Below are positions 23,124 through 34,750 of a stretch of DNA of 64,000 nt, piece after piece (the first letter of the stretch is position 1; every line of letters begins with the position of its first letter). The notes under the pieces are model-generated. The model worked only from the letters and a program-made list of their open reading frames with translations. It was not told the DNA's origin and did no database searches. Source of the DNA: Ziziphus jujuba (taxonomy: Eukaryota; Streptophyta; Magnoliopsida; Rosales; Rhamnaceae). A program made the position numbers and the translations under genes. Location of the stretch: contig NC_083390.1 of assembly GCF_031755915.1 (NCBI RefSeq), positions 19,003,001 to 19,067,000 on the forward strand. Reading direction: 5' to 3'.

Positions 23124-24250
23124 ACTACGTACAAATGAATTAAATAGTATAAAAATTGATCAAACATATTTATTTATCTATATTCATCAAAATTATTTCA
23201 CCTTTCTTATCACATATATGAATCTTACATGAATCTTATAAAACTATTGAAAAAATATCAAAACAATGCATATTATTCATTAAGAGAGATCATAATTGAC
23301 CAACAAAAAAACTATATTGGTTTTGAATTTAAAACTTTTCTTAAGGTTTAAAAAGTTCTTCCCTGATAATCATTTCCACGATTAAAAAGGAAAAAAAAAA
23401 TTACACTTATATTTATTTTTTTCTTTGTTTCCTTTCATTTCTATGTAGTTATTTATGTTTGAATTTCTATTTAACTATTACACGATATGGGTGTTTGATT
23501 ACCTTATAAACCATGGAACTTCAATATTGTTCATGAGATCTTGTTTGCTAAATTCAAATTATTGTTTTCTTCAATATTGTTTACAAGTTCTTGTTTACTA
23601 AATTCAAATTATTGTTCTATTCAATATCATAGTTCATGAGTTCTTTTTGCTAAATTGCCAAACTCCTCTTCAAATTATTGTCTTCTCATATTAAAAAAAA
23701 AATTCCATTTAATAGGAGAGATTAATTATTTGATAAAAACAAAAATTCATTATAATTTTTAACAAAATTATAAACTTTTAAAAAATACATATTTAAATAT
23801 TTTTTGAACCCCAAAAAAAAAATTTACAAAATTTTTTTAAAACAAAAAGCTGACATTATCACACAACGTGTCGTCCAAGCCAGACGATATGCTGTTCATT
23901 TTAACAGCATGTCATCTGGCCTCGACAATATATTGTCTGGGCCGGATGACATGTTGTTGGCTTCTCCTTCAACTTGCACTTGGGTCAACCCGAACTCAAA
24001 CAATTGGGTTTCGCAACCGACCCTTGACTTGGCCATAACTCTCATCGCCGACCACCTTTTTTGACCAAATCGATCCCCTTTTTTTCATCTCTTCATTTTC
24101 TACTGATATCCAATATCAGTTTGTCCTACAAGTTAGTTTATAGTAATTTCCATTCAAAAAACTTAATTTAACATAAATTTAAAAAAAATTCAATTTTAAA
24201 CTCAAATAAAATCGATTCAAAATCCTAAATGTATCACAAATTACTCAGAA
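22900..24250. mobile_element. 5' flank / terminal arm of the DUF1985 Mutator-like element
   Basis: Collinear with the right arm (about 40485-41540) of the large inverted repeat at 38.7-42.0 kb. Shared landmarks are acaacccataaatataaattgacaac, the (AT)n tract, the gacatgtcgtct-type short palindromes (23868-23960), the stretch ccaaatcgatccc-ttttttcatctcttcat and ctaaatgtatcacaaa. The similarity fades beyond about 24250, so the outer end is missing, diverged or interrupted. The small frame at 23804-24064 is a translation of this arm, not a gene. Confidence 0.6.
23085..23117. repeat. (AT)n microsatellite
   Basis: About 16 uninterrupted AT dinucleotides within the Mutator-like arm. The homologous position in the 38.7-42.0 kb element (about 40691-40707) has a shorter tract. 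Confidence 0.9.
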
Positions 24251-24981
24251 AATGTCATATACTTAGGACCCTTTGAAAAATATCAAAGTTATAGAGAAAA
24301 TAATTCTTGGGATTTAGTTTTCTGAAAATTAATTTTTCTCTTAGATTATTTGGTGAGTAATAAGAAAGTTGGAATTTATAAGTAGTTAAATTTATGATTG
24401 TATAATAAATTAATGGTAAATATATATTTTTAAAAAAATTTAAAACTGGTTTCTCTATAATTCTCAAAATGACACCTGTATAAGTAGGAAGAACTTTCTT
24501 ACATATTTTTCTACGTTGATGGAAATCTAATTTCCTAGACATACACTTTTTTACCTTATAATAAATATCCAAATAAAAAAAAAATTATAATTTTTCCAAT
24601 AAAATTATATTTCCACTAATTTTATCTTTATCCAAATATGCAATTAGAAAATTCAAAGCATACTATTTGAAAATCAATTTTACAATATATATAATATATA
24701 CAACAATAATATCTATGATTGTACAAATAATCCAGTTAAAATAAAAAATAAAAAGACGATGTTTATCTAAGGATGCTTTCTGAAGGAGAAGAGTGAAAAC
24801 CAAGAGTAAAAAAAAGGGGAACAAAGCAAGGATTTTTGTTTGTTATAAATTGAAAGTTTTAGAAAAAAATCAAAAATTTTAGTGAATTTTCAAAAAACTA
24901 TGTTCTTTGCTATTAGTGAATACTGAAAGAAAAAAAAAAGTAAAATAAAGGATATGCATATTATTTATAAATTTTATTAAA
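24251..24981. other. AT-rich stretch without recognisable gene
   Basis: Very AT rich with many short A and T runs. I see no coding region, RNA gene or terminal repeat; a weak resemblance of 24650-24710 to 41580-41610 may mark residual Mutator-like arm. Confidence 0.6.
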
Positions 24982-25329
24982 GTTAAAATCAAGGTTTAAA
25001 ATATCCGATATTTGTTCGAAATTTTCTCGATATTTCTATTTTTTGAAGGGGTCGATATAAAATTTAGGTTTAACATGCAAATGGATAAAACTTCCATAAT
25101 ATCCATGAAAATTTTCGAAATTTCACGAAAATTTCCATGGAAAATTCAAAAATATTTATGATTTTTTTAAAAAAAAAATTCATAAATATTATTGAAGAAG
25201 ACAATTCATAATTTTTTTAAAAATTCATAAATTTTATTTTTCATTTTCTTTTAAGAAGAAGACAATATATCATTGAATTATATCAATCAACCAAATACTC
25301 TCCATGAATTTCTTATACCATGGGGTATC

Positions 25330-25870
25330 TTACAATAGTATTATATAGTTTTAAAATTAAAAAATTATTTTTTTTGTTAGAGAATCCTAGTACATTATTA
25401 TATAGTTTTGAAAAAATATTTTTATGCTAGAGAATCTTAGTACATTATTATAGAGTTTTGAAATTAAAAAATATTCTTCATAAATATGTGTTTAACCATT
25501 GCTTGGGCACTTTCTTGTCTCTATATATTACACTTGCTTGTCCACTTTCTTATTTTTATATAATTTCACGTGTCTTTTATATTAGTACATTATTATATAA
25601 TTTTAAAATTAAAAAAATATTCTTCATAAATGTATGTTTGACCATTGCTTGGACACTTTCTTGTCTCTATATATTACACTTGCTTGTTCACTCTCTTATC
25701 TTTGCATAATTTCACTTGTCTCTTATATTAGTACATCATTATGTAGTTTTGAAATTAAAAAATATTATTCATAAATGTGTGTTTGACCATTGCTTTGGCA
25801 CTTTCTTGTCTCTATATACTACACTTGGTTGGCCACTCTCTTGTCTTTGCATAATTTCACGTGTCTTTTA
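25330..25870. repeat. ~145-bp tandem repeat, 3+ copies, in the hAT 5' region
   Basis: The string ttcataaat(g/a)tgtgtttgaccattgctt-like recurs at about 25475, 25621 and 25766 (146 and 145 bp apart), each followed by cactttcttgtctctatata and ttag-tacat-attat. Partial copies begin near 25330. It lies between the left terminal repeat and the transposase gene. The two small plus-strand frames here are translations of the repeat. Confidence 0.85.
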
Positions 25871-26519
25871 TATTTTACCAGAGCCAATACATATTCTTCA
25901 TGAGTCACGAGTGTGCTTTTGATTATAAAATATTCCATGGAAAAAAAAAATTCACATTATTATTTTATTTAAAGAGCAAGTTTGATGCTTTGTTCTTAAC
26001 ATTTTTTCTTATACATATTTTCGGTTCTCACAAAATTTCAAGTTCTTTCATACAACTTTTTTGGATATCCTTTTTACAGGTTAGTTTTTTTATCTTAAAA
26101 AAAAAAAGGTTTATATTTACTTTTATACTTTAAGATCTAAATTCTTTAATTCACTTGTATTATCGTTATTTGAATTATTAATTGTAAGCTAATTAATTGT
26201 ATATTAACATATGTATCTATCTCTATATATATATGATGAAAATGTAACATCTATATATGTATATATATATATATATTTATATGTAGTAATCATAAATGAT
26301 TAGATTTACAAACCCAAATTTAATATATACCTTAAACTTAATGTATGATGTGTGATTGAAAATATAATTGTTTTTTCTTATTGGATTAAAAGCATAACTT
26401 AAAAAACCCACTTTGTCGTTAAATTTTTTCATGTTGTCTTTTACGTAAGCAAAACGTCTTAATATAATATGTTAAAACTTATAAACAATATATAAAAACT
26501 TGATTAGAAAATAAATCTT

Positions 26520-26550
<31 letters not shown>

Positions 26551-26939
26551 TGTCGGCTAGAATATACATTGTTAAAGTATATTAAATTTGCCTAAATATA
26601 TTGGTTATTTCTTTTTTTGCTTTGAAAATATTGGTTATTTCTTTATGTAGTGTTTTGTCCCTTTTCCAATTGTAAACATCTATACTCAAGGCATTGGAAA
26701 TCTGTAAAGAATCATTTTCGTACCAGGTACATTCATTAAAAATGAATTATTTAATTTCAAAGATCTTGATTTTTTTGTTATACTAAATTATTTTTCATAG
26801 TTATAAGAAAATATTTTAATCAAATATCTCTATCCAATTCTGATCAAAAATTCAAATATATATATATATATTCATAGACAAATATTAAAATTGTTATTGT
26901 TACTATTACTGTTACTCTTATTATTATTATTATAGGATA

Positions 26940-29900
26940 ATGGCTAGTAGAGGAAGCAAATGTGATCCTGCATGGGAACATGGTTTTCCAATTGAAGGTA
27001 ATAAAAGTGGAACAATATGCAAACATTGTAATCGCGTGATGAAGAGTGATGGAGTAACACGATTAAAATACCACCTTAGTGGTATTGATCCTTCACACAA
27101 TGTACAACCTTGTGGTCAAGTGCCTCCTGAAGTTAAAAAATTCATAATAGATTTGTTCAAAGGAAAATAACAACGTAAGATCAAAAAAGCAAATAGAATG
27201 GAAGAGATTCGTGCAGATTTACTAGAACAACTGCATGCTGAAACATATGATGTGGATGATGAGAATGATGATGACATAGCATATCCACCTGGGATGGATC
27301 CATATGAGAAAAATGATTATCGAGAGACAATTCGTGCTTCTAAACAATCAGAGTGGGAAAGAAGTCATCTCCACAAAGTTCAATATCAAGCTGAAGGAGG
27401 TGAATCTAGCAGTCGTGGTAAACCTGCAGTATAACGAACACAGAGTCTTAAAGATCCACAATCAAGATTTGTTGCACCAAGCTTATACAAGTCCTCTCAA
27501 GTAAAGCAAAAAAATATTAAAAAAAAAATTTCTGGAGGAAAAATAAAAGAAGGTATAGGAACAATAATAAGTAATTTTTTTATTTATGAAAATTTACCAG
27601 CAAATAAAGCATCATACCATCATTTCAAGAATTTGGTAGCAGGATGCCAACAAGCAGGGCCAGGTATAAAACCTCCAACCCTTTATGAGATCAGCACAAA
27701 ATATTTGGATATGGAGTAAGAGGAGATAAAATACCATGTAAACAAAATGAAAGCGAAGTGGGAAACCTATGGTTGTACAATCATGTGTGATGGATGGACG
27801 GGTCCCACCAGGATGTCTATTATTAATTTCATGGTTTACTCAAAATGAAGCACAGTTTTTCTAAAATCTATTGATGCTTCAAATCAAATAAAGGATCACA
27901 AATACATATATGAGCAATTGAAGAAAATAATTCTGGAAGTTGGGAAGAAAAATGTGGTACAAATTGTAACAGATAATGGCTCTGCATTTGTTAAAGCTGG
28001 GAAGAAATTGATGGGAGATTACAATTTGTACTGGACTCCATGTACAGCACATTGCATTGATCTCATGTTTAAAGATATTGGGAAGAATGAGAATGTGGCT
28101 ATTGTGATCAAGCAGGCTAGAGCAATCACAAATTACATCTACAATCATAATTGGTTGCTAGCAAAGATGCGTGAAACTTGCAAAGGTAACATTATTCGTC
28201 CGGGACTTACACGATTTGCCACAAACTATCTTGCGCTTGATAGCTTGGTTAAAAAGAAAGCAGGACTTAAGCAACTATTCACATCTACTGATTGGACTAA
28301 TCATAATTATAGTGCTTCAAAAGAAGGCCAAACAGTGGAAAATATAGTATTTAGTCATACTTTTTGGAATCAAGTATATAAGGCGTGTCAATTATTTGAG
28401 CCTTTATATAAGTTTTTACGTATTGTTGACACCAAGGTTTATCCAACAATGGGAGCAGTGTATGAGTTGATGCGAATTGTTAAAGATGAACTTGACAAAA
28501 TGCATGGTGCAAAGTGGATATTAAAGATTATCAATAATAGGTGGGTTAAAACCTTAAAGCATCCATTATATGCAACAGGTATGAGCTCATAGTCAATTTA
28601 TATAAAATATGTTAGATTTTTAATTTTTTGTTAATGTAAAATACTTTATCTCTAATTAAACTAAAATATATATTTTTTTCCCTTTTATATAGCTTATTAT
28701 TTAAATTCTCAATATCAATATAGACCTGGGGTTGGAGAAGATTCTAATCTTATAAAGGCTGTACACGATGTCTATGCTACATTGGATCCTAAATCAGCCG
28801 CAATTAGCCAGTTTGGAAAGGAGGTATAATGATGATAATTTATTAACATAATATATTTTAAGGGTTTATAACTTTATTTTATTTTATTTTAGAGCTTACA
28901 TACTTCAAGGATGCAAGAAAAGGATTTGCAAGACCAACAGCAATTACTTCTAGAAAAGAGATGTCCTCTGGTAAGTTTAAATATTGTAGTATGTGAATAT
29001 CAATTGATGTAATAGTACAAATATGTAATCATATAATAATTATTTTGTAACAGTTGAATGGTGGGTCATGTATGGTGATAGTGCACCTACAGTAAGAAAA
29101 TTGGCATTGAAAGTTTTGTCACAAACAGCATCATCCTCTGCCTGTGAAAGAAATTGGAGCACTTTTGTACTAATACATACAAAACAAAGAAATAGACTAG
29201 CATATAGTAGAATTGAAAAACTAGTCTATTGTTATTATAATATGAAACTCAAGTTGAGGGATATGGAAGCTGAAGAAGAAAATCATCAAGACTTGGATCC
29301 AACAATAATATTTGAAACTATAATAGAAGATGATGATGAAGAGGGCAATCAAATATACCAATGGATTAGAGATGTTCATTTAGATGATCATGAGGGGAAT
29401 CCTGATACAAAGATTGCTCAACAAACTGAAAAAGAATGGATAAATGTTCAAAAAGTGATTATTGAAGAAGTAAATTCTAGTAGTGGTGATTCATTTCAAA
29501 GGCTTATGAGAGAGCCAACTAGAACTACTAGTGCTTCAACTCCATCAGGTGGTACACATTCACAATTTGAGACTCTTAGTAGTCACTCTAGCTCCAGTGG
29601 TGATGAAGATAACTTTAATAAATTATCTGAATTAGAAGGTAGAAGAAGTAGGGGGCAAAGGGAATCACCAAGTCAAGAAGTTGGATTAAGCCCATTTACT
29701 GGTGAACAATATTACACATATGCAACACAGGATGAAGATCATGGGAGTAGAAATGTAAGTCAAGGATTCGGTGCTGTTGGAAAAGACTATACACGTAAAG
29801 AGAAATCTATGATGGAGATGTCACAACAAAAAGAAGATTCAATTTCTATGAATTTTGGATCTATGAGGGTTGGAAGTCATTTTCATAACCCTTATTCAAT

Positions 29901-30150
29901 GAATAATTATGGAATGTCATCAAGTAGCAACTCATGGGTACCATCTCAAGCTCAACCATCAGAGAGTAGTAGTTATGCACATAGTCAACCAATAATGCAA
30001 GATCCATATAGTTGGCATATTAATAATTATATGCAAAACTATCATGAAGATACATCTTTTTATAACTATTTCTCACATTTTACATCTCAAAATCAAAATG
30101 AGGAAGAAATCGATGATTTTCAACCACCTAAAAATTCTATCTGGTATTAA
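26940..30150 (+). pseudogene. hAT transposase (BED zinc finger, DUF659, hAT-C dimerisation)
   Basis: Four exons joined in phase: 26940-28578, 28693-28823, 28895-28970, 29054-30150. Exon 1 starts MASRGSKCDPAWEHGF with a BED zinc finger (CKHC, then YHLSG) and continues through a DUF659 segment (CDGWTGPTRMSIINFMVYS), the catalytic-core TDNGSAFVKAGKKLMG and the CTAHCIDLMFKDIGK region. Exon 4 opens with the hAT C-terminal dimerisation block (SSSACERNWSTF, then KQRNRL). Four in-frame stops (27168, 27432, 27717, 27846) disrupt exon 1, but the frame is never shifted. The C-terminal ~250 residues are Ser, Gln and Asn rich. DUF659-type transposases of this size are common in plants. Confidence 0.9.
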
Positions 30151-30547
30151 AATGACATTTATGAACTACAATGGAATTGTAATAATCGTTTTATATATTT
30201 TAGTTAATAAATAATTTTATCATATATGTATTTTTTGATATATTTTTATTAATAATAATTCATCTATGGTTATTAATGTTTAATTGCTCATTATAAATCA
30301 ATTCACTAAGAATAACATAATATCCATTCAATATTTTAGTAAGTTTTATAATCAATTTGATAATTGATGGATTAAATAAGCTAATTCTAAAATTTCAATA
30401 AAAATTTTCATCTTTTAAAATAAATTTTTATTGTTTTTTATAATTTTTTATTGAAATTTGATATTTTCTGATATTTCCATGAAAATTTTCGTATTTTGAA
30501 TTCTCGTTATTTCTATCGACATTGATATTTTGAATCTTGTTTAAAAT

Positions 30548-31033
30548 GGATACGAAAAGGTAAAATAAAAAATTTTAAAACTAAAATGGACAAATACCTT
30601 AAGGCCTTAAAAAAAACAAAAACAAAAACAAAAAAAAGTATCAGGCCAAATTCCTCTTTCAAAAAAAAAATAAAAATAGGTCATGCTGCTCGGTCTGAAA
30701 ATTAGATATCTTTTTCGTTTTTTTTTTTTTTGGTTCTCGCCTTTTTTTTTGTTTTTTTCTGTGTCTGTCTGCCAGTCTGCTCGCATCTACCATTCCGCAC
30801 GACCCAACACACAGCTCACTCCAACTAGCTCACTACCTAAAAAAGCCAAAAAAAAGAAAAGAAAAAAGAAACTATTTTTTTCTGTCAAATTTTCAATTTT
30901 AGATTCTGGGTCTTTGGATTTTTCTCTGAATTCCGAACTTAAAATTATGTGGGTTTTCAATCTTTTCCTCTCACCATAGCCATTTTTGCTTCTTTTATTT
31001 TTTCATTTTTCTTCTCAAAATTTTGTTATTATT
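30548..31033 (+). promoter_or_regulatory. Probable promoter/5' UTR region of the RING-H2 gene
   Basis: Short interval between the hAT right end and the start codon. A-rich (aaaaac)n-like runs near 30610-30640 and pyrimidine-rich runs at 30710-30760 and 30996-31020 resemble a plant 5' UTR. No clear TATA box can be chosen. If the promoter lies here, the hAT insertion is within about 500 bp of the coding start. Confidence 0.4.
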
Positions 31034-33941
31034 ATGTCTTCGGTGGATGATCATCGTCTTCAAGCTCCGCTGCTCCGGCCGAGACAGGGCAGCTCCGAAG
31101 AATCCTCTGACCCACCATCGCCGGCCCGACCCACCACACTGGCCATGTTGCTGGGTCGGGCCTCGGGTCGGCGTGGACCCTCCATGTTGGTACGAGAGAC
31201 GGCGGCTAGGGAGCTGGAGGAGCGGCGAGCCGATTGGGGTTATTCGAAGCCTGTGGTTGCTCTGGACATGATGTGGAACATGTCATTCGTGTTGGTATCG
31301 GTGGCTATGCTAATTTTCACGACTAACGAGAAGCCCAATACACCGATCCGGCTGTGGATCTGCGGGTATGCGCTGCAGTGCGTTGTTCACGTTGTGTTGG
31401 TGAGCTTGGAGTACCGGAGGAGGAATTCTCGGAGGGTCAGGAACCGTGAGTCGCCGGAATTTTCCGATGGGTTTAACGATACCGAAGACGATGAGGACGA
31501 GGAACGCGGCGACAGGGTTACTGGGTCTGAGTCTTTGGGCCGTTCCAGGTATCGTTTTTTTTTTTTTTTTTTTGGGTGTTACATGTGTATGTAACTGGAA
31601 CATGTTCAGAGTGCTTTATAGTTTAGTTTTTCAGCCAAGCACTTAAAATATGTGAAACCAAGAAACAGTTTTAAGTTAGCAGAGAATACCCATAAAATTG
31701 CCTGAATTGAAAAAGGGTAAGGTGGAAGTTGGAAAAAAATTCCAATCCCTACCTAAACCCATAGTTGTGATGGAAATATGATTATCGTCTGTCAGCTGGT
31801 TTAGCGCATACTATGCAATTTTTATTTCAGCCTCCAAGAGATAAATAAGTTTAGTAAGCTTCGTCTTTTTGTCTTTTCGCTCTATTAGAGAAGGTTTGTT
31901 GGAGTGAAAATGAAATTGAAAAATCCTCTTAGAGATTACCCATAATTTTCTCCATAAAAATGCCTGATTATTGTCAGCCGGTTTAGTGCATACCATAATT
32001 TCCTCTGTAAAAATGCATGATAGGAGGGTTACGCTTGTGATGAAAAATATGATTATTGTCACTGGTTTGGTGCACTTTATAACCCATAATTTCATCTGTA
32101 AAAATGCATGATAAGAAGGTAAAGTTATGCTTGTGATGGAAAATATGATTATTGTCAGCTGGTTTAGTGCATACCATGTAATTCTATTTCAGCTTCCAAG
32201 AGGTAGTAAGTTTCCTCTTTGTCTTTTCCCTCCATAGGATAAGGCTTGTTGAAGTGTCTTTTCCCTCCTGGTTTAGCATTCATTCCCCATAGAAAATGAA
32301 AAATCTTCTTAGAGATGACTGACTTACATTAGACCTCCTAAATATGTATTTTTCTTATTTGTAGTTTGGTGGTTCATGGTGGTTGTACTGGGGATAACCC
32401 TTAGCTAACTTCTAACAGTTCGAAGCTTGGACTGCCAAACCAGTTTTATTCCTTTTTTATTAGACTTGCCCATTTAAAACGGTATTGGTATCCTCTATGT
32501 GTTGGCTTTTGGAAAGAATAGGACATGACCCAGAAATATGTTAGAAGTTGTTGCATTAAATAAGAGCAAGCATTATATTTATATCCCAAATCTAAATGAG
32601 AGCAAGCATTACATCACATTAAACTTTTGCAATATACATATAATTATATCAATTTTCTAACACTTTTAAACTTCTGTGTATGATGGCAACATAACATGTG
32701 TCTGCAAGGCCAGAACTTATGAGGAAAAGTGTTATTATGTGTCTTGTTGGTTTGATAATAGTGTTTCCTAAGTAAAATTTGTTTGAATGAAATAAGTATG
32801 TGCATGCTCATTCTTTTGCAACATTTAAGGTAGTTGCTGTTATGTCTTCATCACACTGTTCATATTAGTCAGGAAAACCTAAAAGATTAATTAATAGAAT
32901 GACACTACAATCACAGTATAGTATATACAATCATTGCAATTTGTACTTTCGGTAAATGTTTTCCTAACAATAATTACATTCTTGTTACCTGCTGCTTTAA
33001 AGTTTATGTTTTTAGTTTTTATGTATTGGCTTTTGACTGATTTCACATCATGTGGCTTAGTTTCAGCAAACGATGTGAATCAATTAATACAATGGCATCA
33101 TTCCTCTGGTGGATAGTTGGCTTTTATTGGGTTGTTTCTGGGGGTGATGTCCTCGTACAGAATGCTCCTCGTTTATACTGGTACTCCTTAAACCGAACTT
33201 AATCTATTTGGTTACCATCTTTTTTATCATAAAATTTCATTTTCTCGAAAACAATGTGCAGGTTGGCTGTGGTCTTTTTGGCGTTTGATGTCTTCTTTGC
33301 CATCTTTTGTGTTGTTTTGGCATGTTTGATTGGAATTGCTCTGTGTTGTTGTTTGCCATGCATTATTGCAATTCTTTATGCGGTAGCGGGACAGGTATGA
33401 AGAACTTAAAGTTGTGAAACAAAAATATCAAACAAAATAGGCGCTGAAAATCCTTTGTTGTCATTTCTCATGTGACAAAATTAGGAAGGTGCATCGGAAG
33501 CAGATCTCAGTACTCTCCCAAAATACAGATTTCGAGCATCAAGCAACGAGGAAAAGCCTAGTGTGGGAGCAGGGACAATGATTCCCTTGGAAACAACCAG
33601 TGGATACTTAGCAACTGAACGTGTACTTTTACCCGAGGATGCAGTATGTCATTGTTTCTCCATCTTACCATAAAGGACAATTATGAATAGGGATTTTTTT
33701 TAACTCATTTATAACTCCTTTTTTTTTTTTTAATATTTTTGTGGGATTCTGTTTTTTTTTTTTTTTTTTTTTATAACAGGAATGCTGCATATGTCTCAGC
33801 CCATATGAGGATGGAGTTGATCTCCATGCTCTCCCATGCAACCATCATTTTCATTGTACATGCATTGTGAAATGGCTCAAGATGAATGCAACATGCCCAC
33901 TCTGCAAGTACAACATTCTCAAGGGAAACGAACCGGTATAA
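31034..33941 (+). CDS. Membrane-anchored RING-H2 E3 ubiquitin ligase (At1g12760-like)
   Basis: Five exons, all GT-AG and in phase: 31034-31548, 33067-33180, 33262-33394, 33485-33643, 33780-33941, giving 360 residues. The start is the ATG beginning [19 protein letters not shown]; an upstream in-frame leucine codon is not a credible start. There are two membrane segments in exon 1 ([29 protein letters not shown]), an acidic stretch, then hydrophobic segments in exon 2 ([14 protein letters not shown]) and exon 3 (Cys-rich, [17 protein letters not shown]). The C-terminal RING-H2 ([32 protein letters not shown]) has all eight zinc ligands spaced as C-x2-C-x14-C-x-H-x2-H-x2-C-x10-C-x2-C. By family, it passes ubiquitin from an E2 to membrane-proximal substrates; the target is unknown. 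Confidence 0.95.
31690..32300. repeat. Degenerate repeats in intron 1 of the RING-H2 gene
   Basis: Phrases of the type tatgattattgtcagctggtttagtgcatacca and cccataattt-ctc-gtaaaaatgc recur around 31780, 31970, 32055 and 32150, and the segment attt-cagc(c/t)tccaagag flanks the cluster on both sides (31826, 32190). The minus-strand frames at 31811-32177 are translations of these repeats. The remainder of the 1.5-kb intron is unremarkable. Confidence 0.75.
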
Positions 33942-33945
33942 TATA

Positions 33946-33970
33946 TGTATATATATATATATATATATAC
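33946..33970. repeat. (AT)n tract just after the RING-H2 stop
   Basis: An AT-dinucleotide run beginning five bases after TAA, within the presumed 3' UTR. Confidence 0.85.
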
Positions 33971-34750
33971 ATACCCATGTACAGAAATTGTTAAGGCCAA
34001 AAGAGCTACTTCTTTATATATATGTTGAGCTGCATGATTTTTTTAGTTTAAGACAGATTTCCTGCATAGAATATGCGTTGTATAAAGCTCAAGCGATACT
34101 GAGCAATCAAATTTGCAGGCCTCCAAAATTGTTTCTAAAGTCTAGTTTAGAAAAATGATTGTTTATAGTGGTATTTTTAAATAATTGTTTTTGGCTATTT
34201 AAAATACTAGTGTCCGATTTTATTTATTTGTTTTTTCAATTGAATATGTTGAGGCTAAGTGGTATAGATTGAGGTTGCGATCTTGCGTTTATCGCAATTT
34301 GTGTTTCGTTTATTTAGTCGCACCATTTTACTAGTTGGGAAAAAATAAAAAATAAAAAAATTACGACTTGTTTTGGTTCTCAATTATACAATTTTCATGT
34401 AATTTATTGATTTTTAAAAAGACAAATATGTATTTACTTTAACGTATAATTTTAAAAAAGAAAGAGAATGAAACCTAAACAGATGTAACAAATTACAAAA
34501 GCAAGCATGGTTTAAAGATGGGGACGACCATAAAAAGACATCCATGCGAAGCTTCATGCAAGGTAATAGCTTTCCCATTCGTTTGTCTAAAACATCGACA
34601 GCTAGGCGTGTCGTCCCAACAAGCCCGCCAAAGCTACGCGTCTGATAAGAAAATTCTCATAAAAACTTGGCAATTGGGCCTGGTCCAGCCCATGTTACGG
34701 TGTCAGACCATTGACCCAGGCCCAAGACCGTGCAAAATTAAAACTCGACC
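33971..34750. other. 3' flank of the RING-H2 gene, no gene seen
   Basis: AT-rich sequence with no further coding region; a polyadenylation region for the RING gene is expected in the first few hundred bases (several aataaa-like words). The frame at 34518-34760 has no recognisable domain. Confidence 0.5.

Larger units (their letters stand above)
24990..30539 (+). mobile_element. hAT DNA transposon, complete ends, inactivated
   Basis: 5550-bp element. Left end CAAGGTTTAAAATATC and right end (reverse complement) CAAGATTCAAAATATC form imperfect terminal inverted repeats of 16 bp (14 of 16 match). Further subterminal inverted similarity includes ccatgaaaattttcg on both sides. The 8-bp flanks gttaaaat (24982-24989) and tttaaaat (30540-30547) agree at 7 of 8 positions, the target-site length typical of hAT. 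It encodes a four-exon BED/DUF659/hAT-C transposase with four nonsense codons. Confidence 0.88.
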
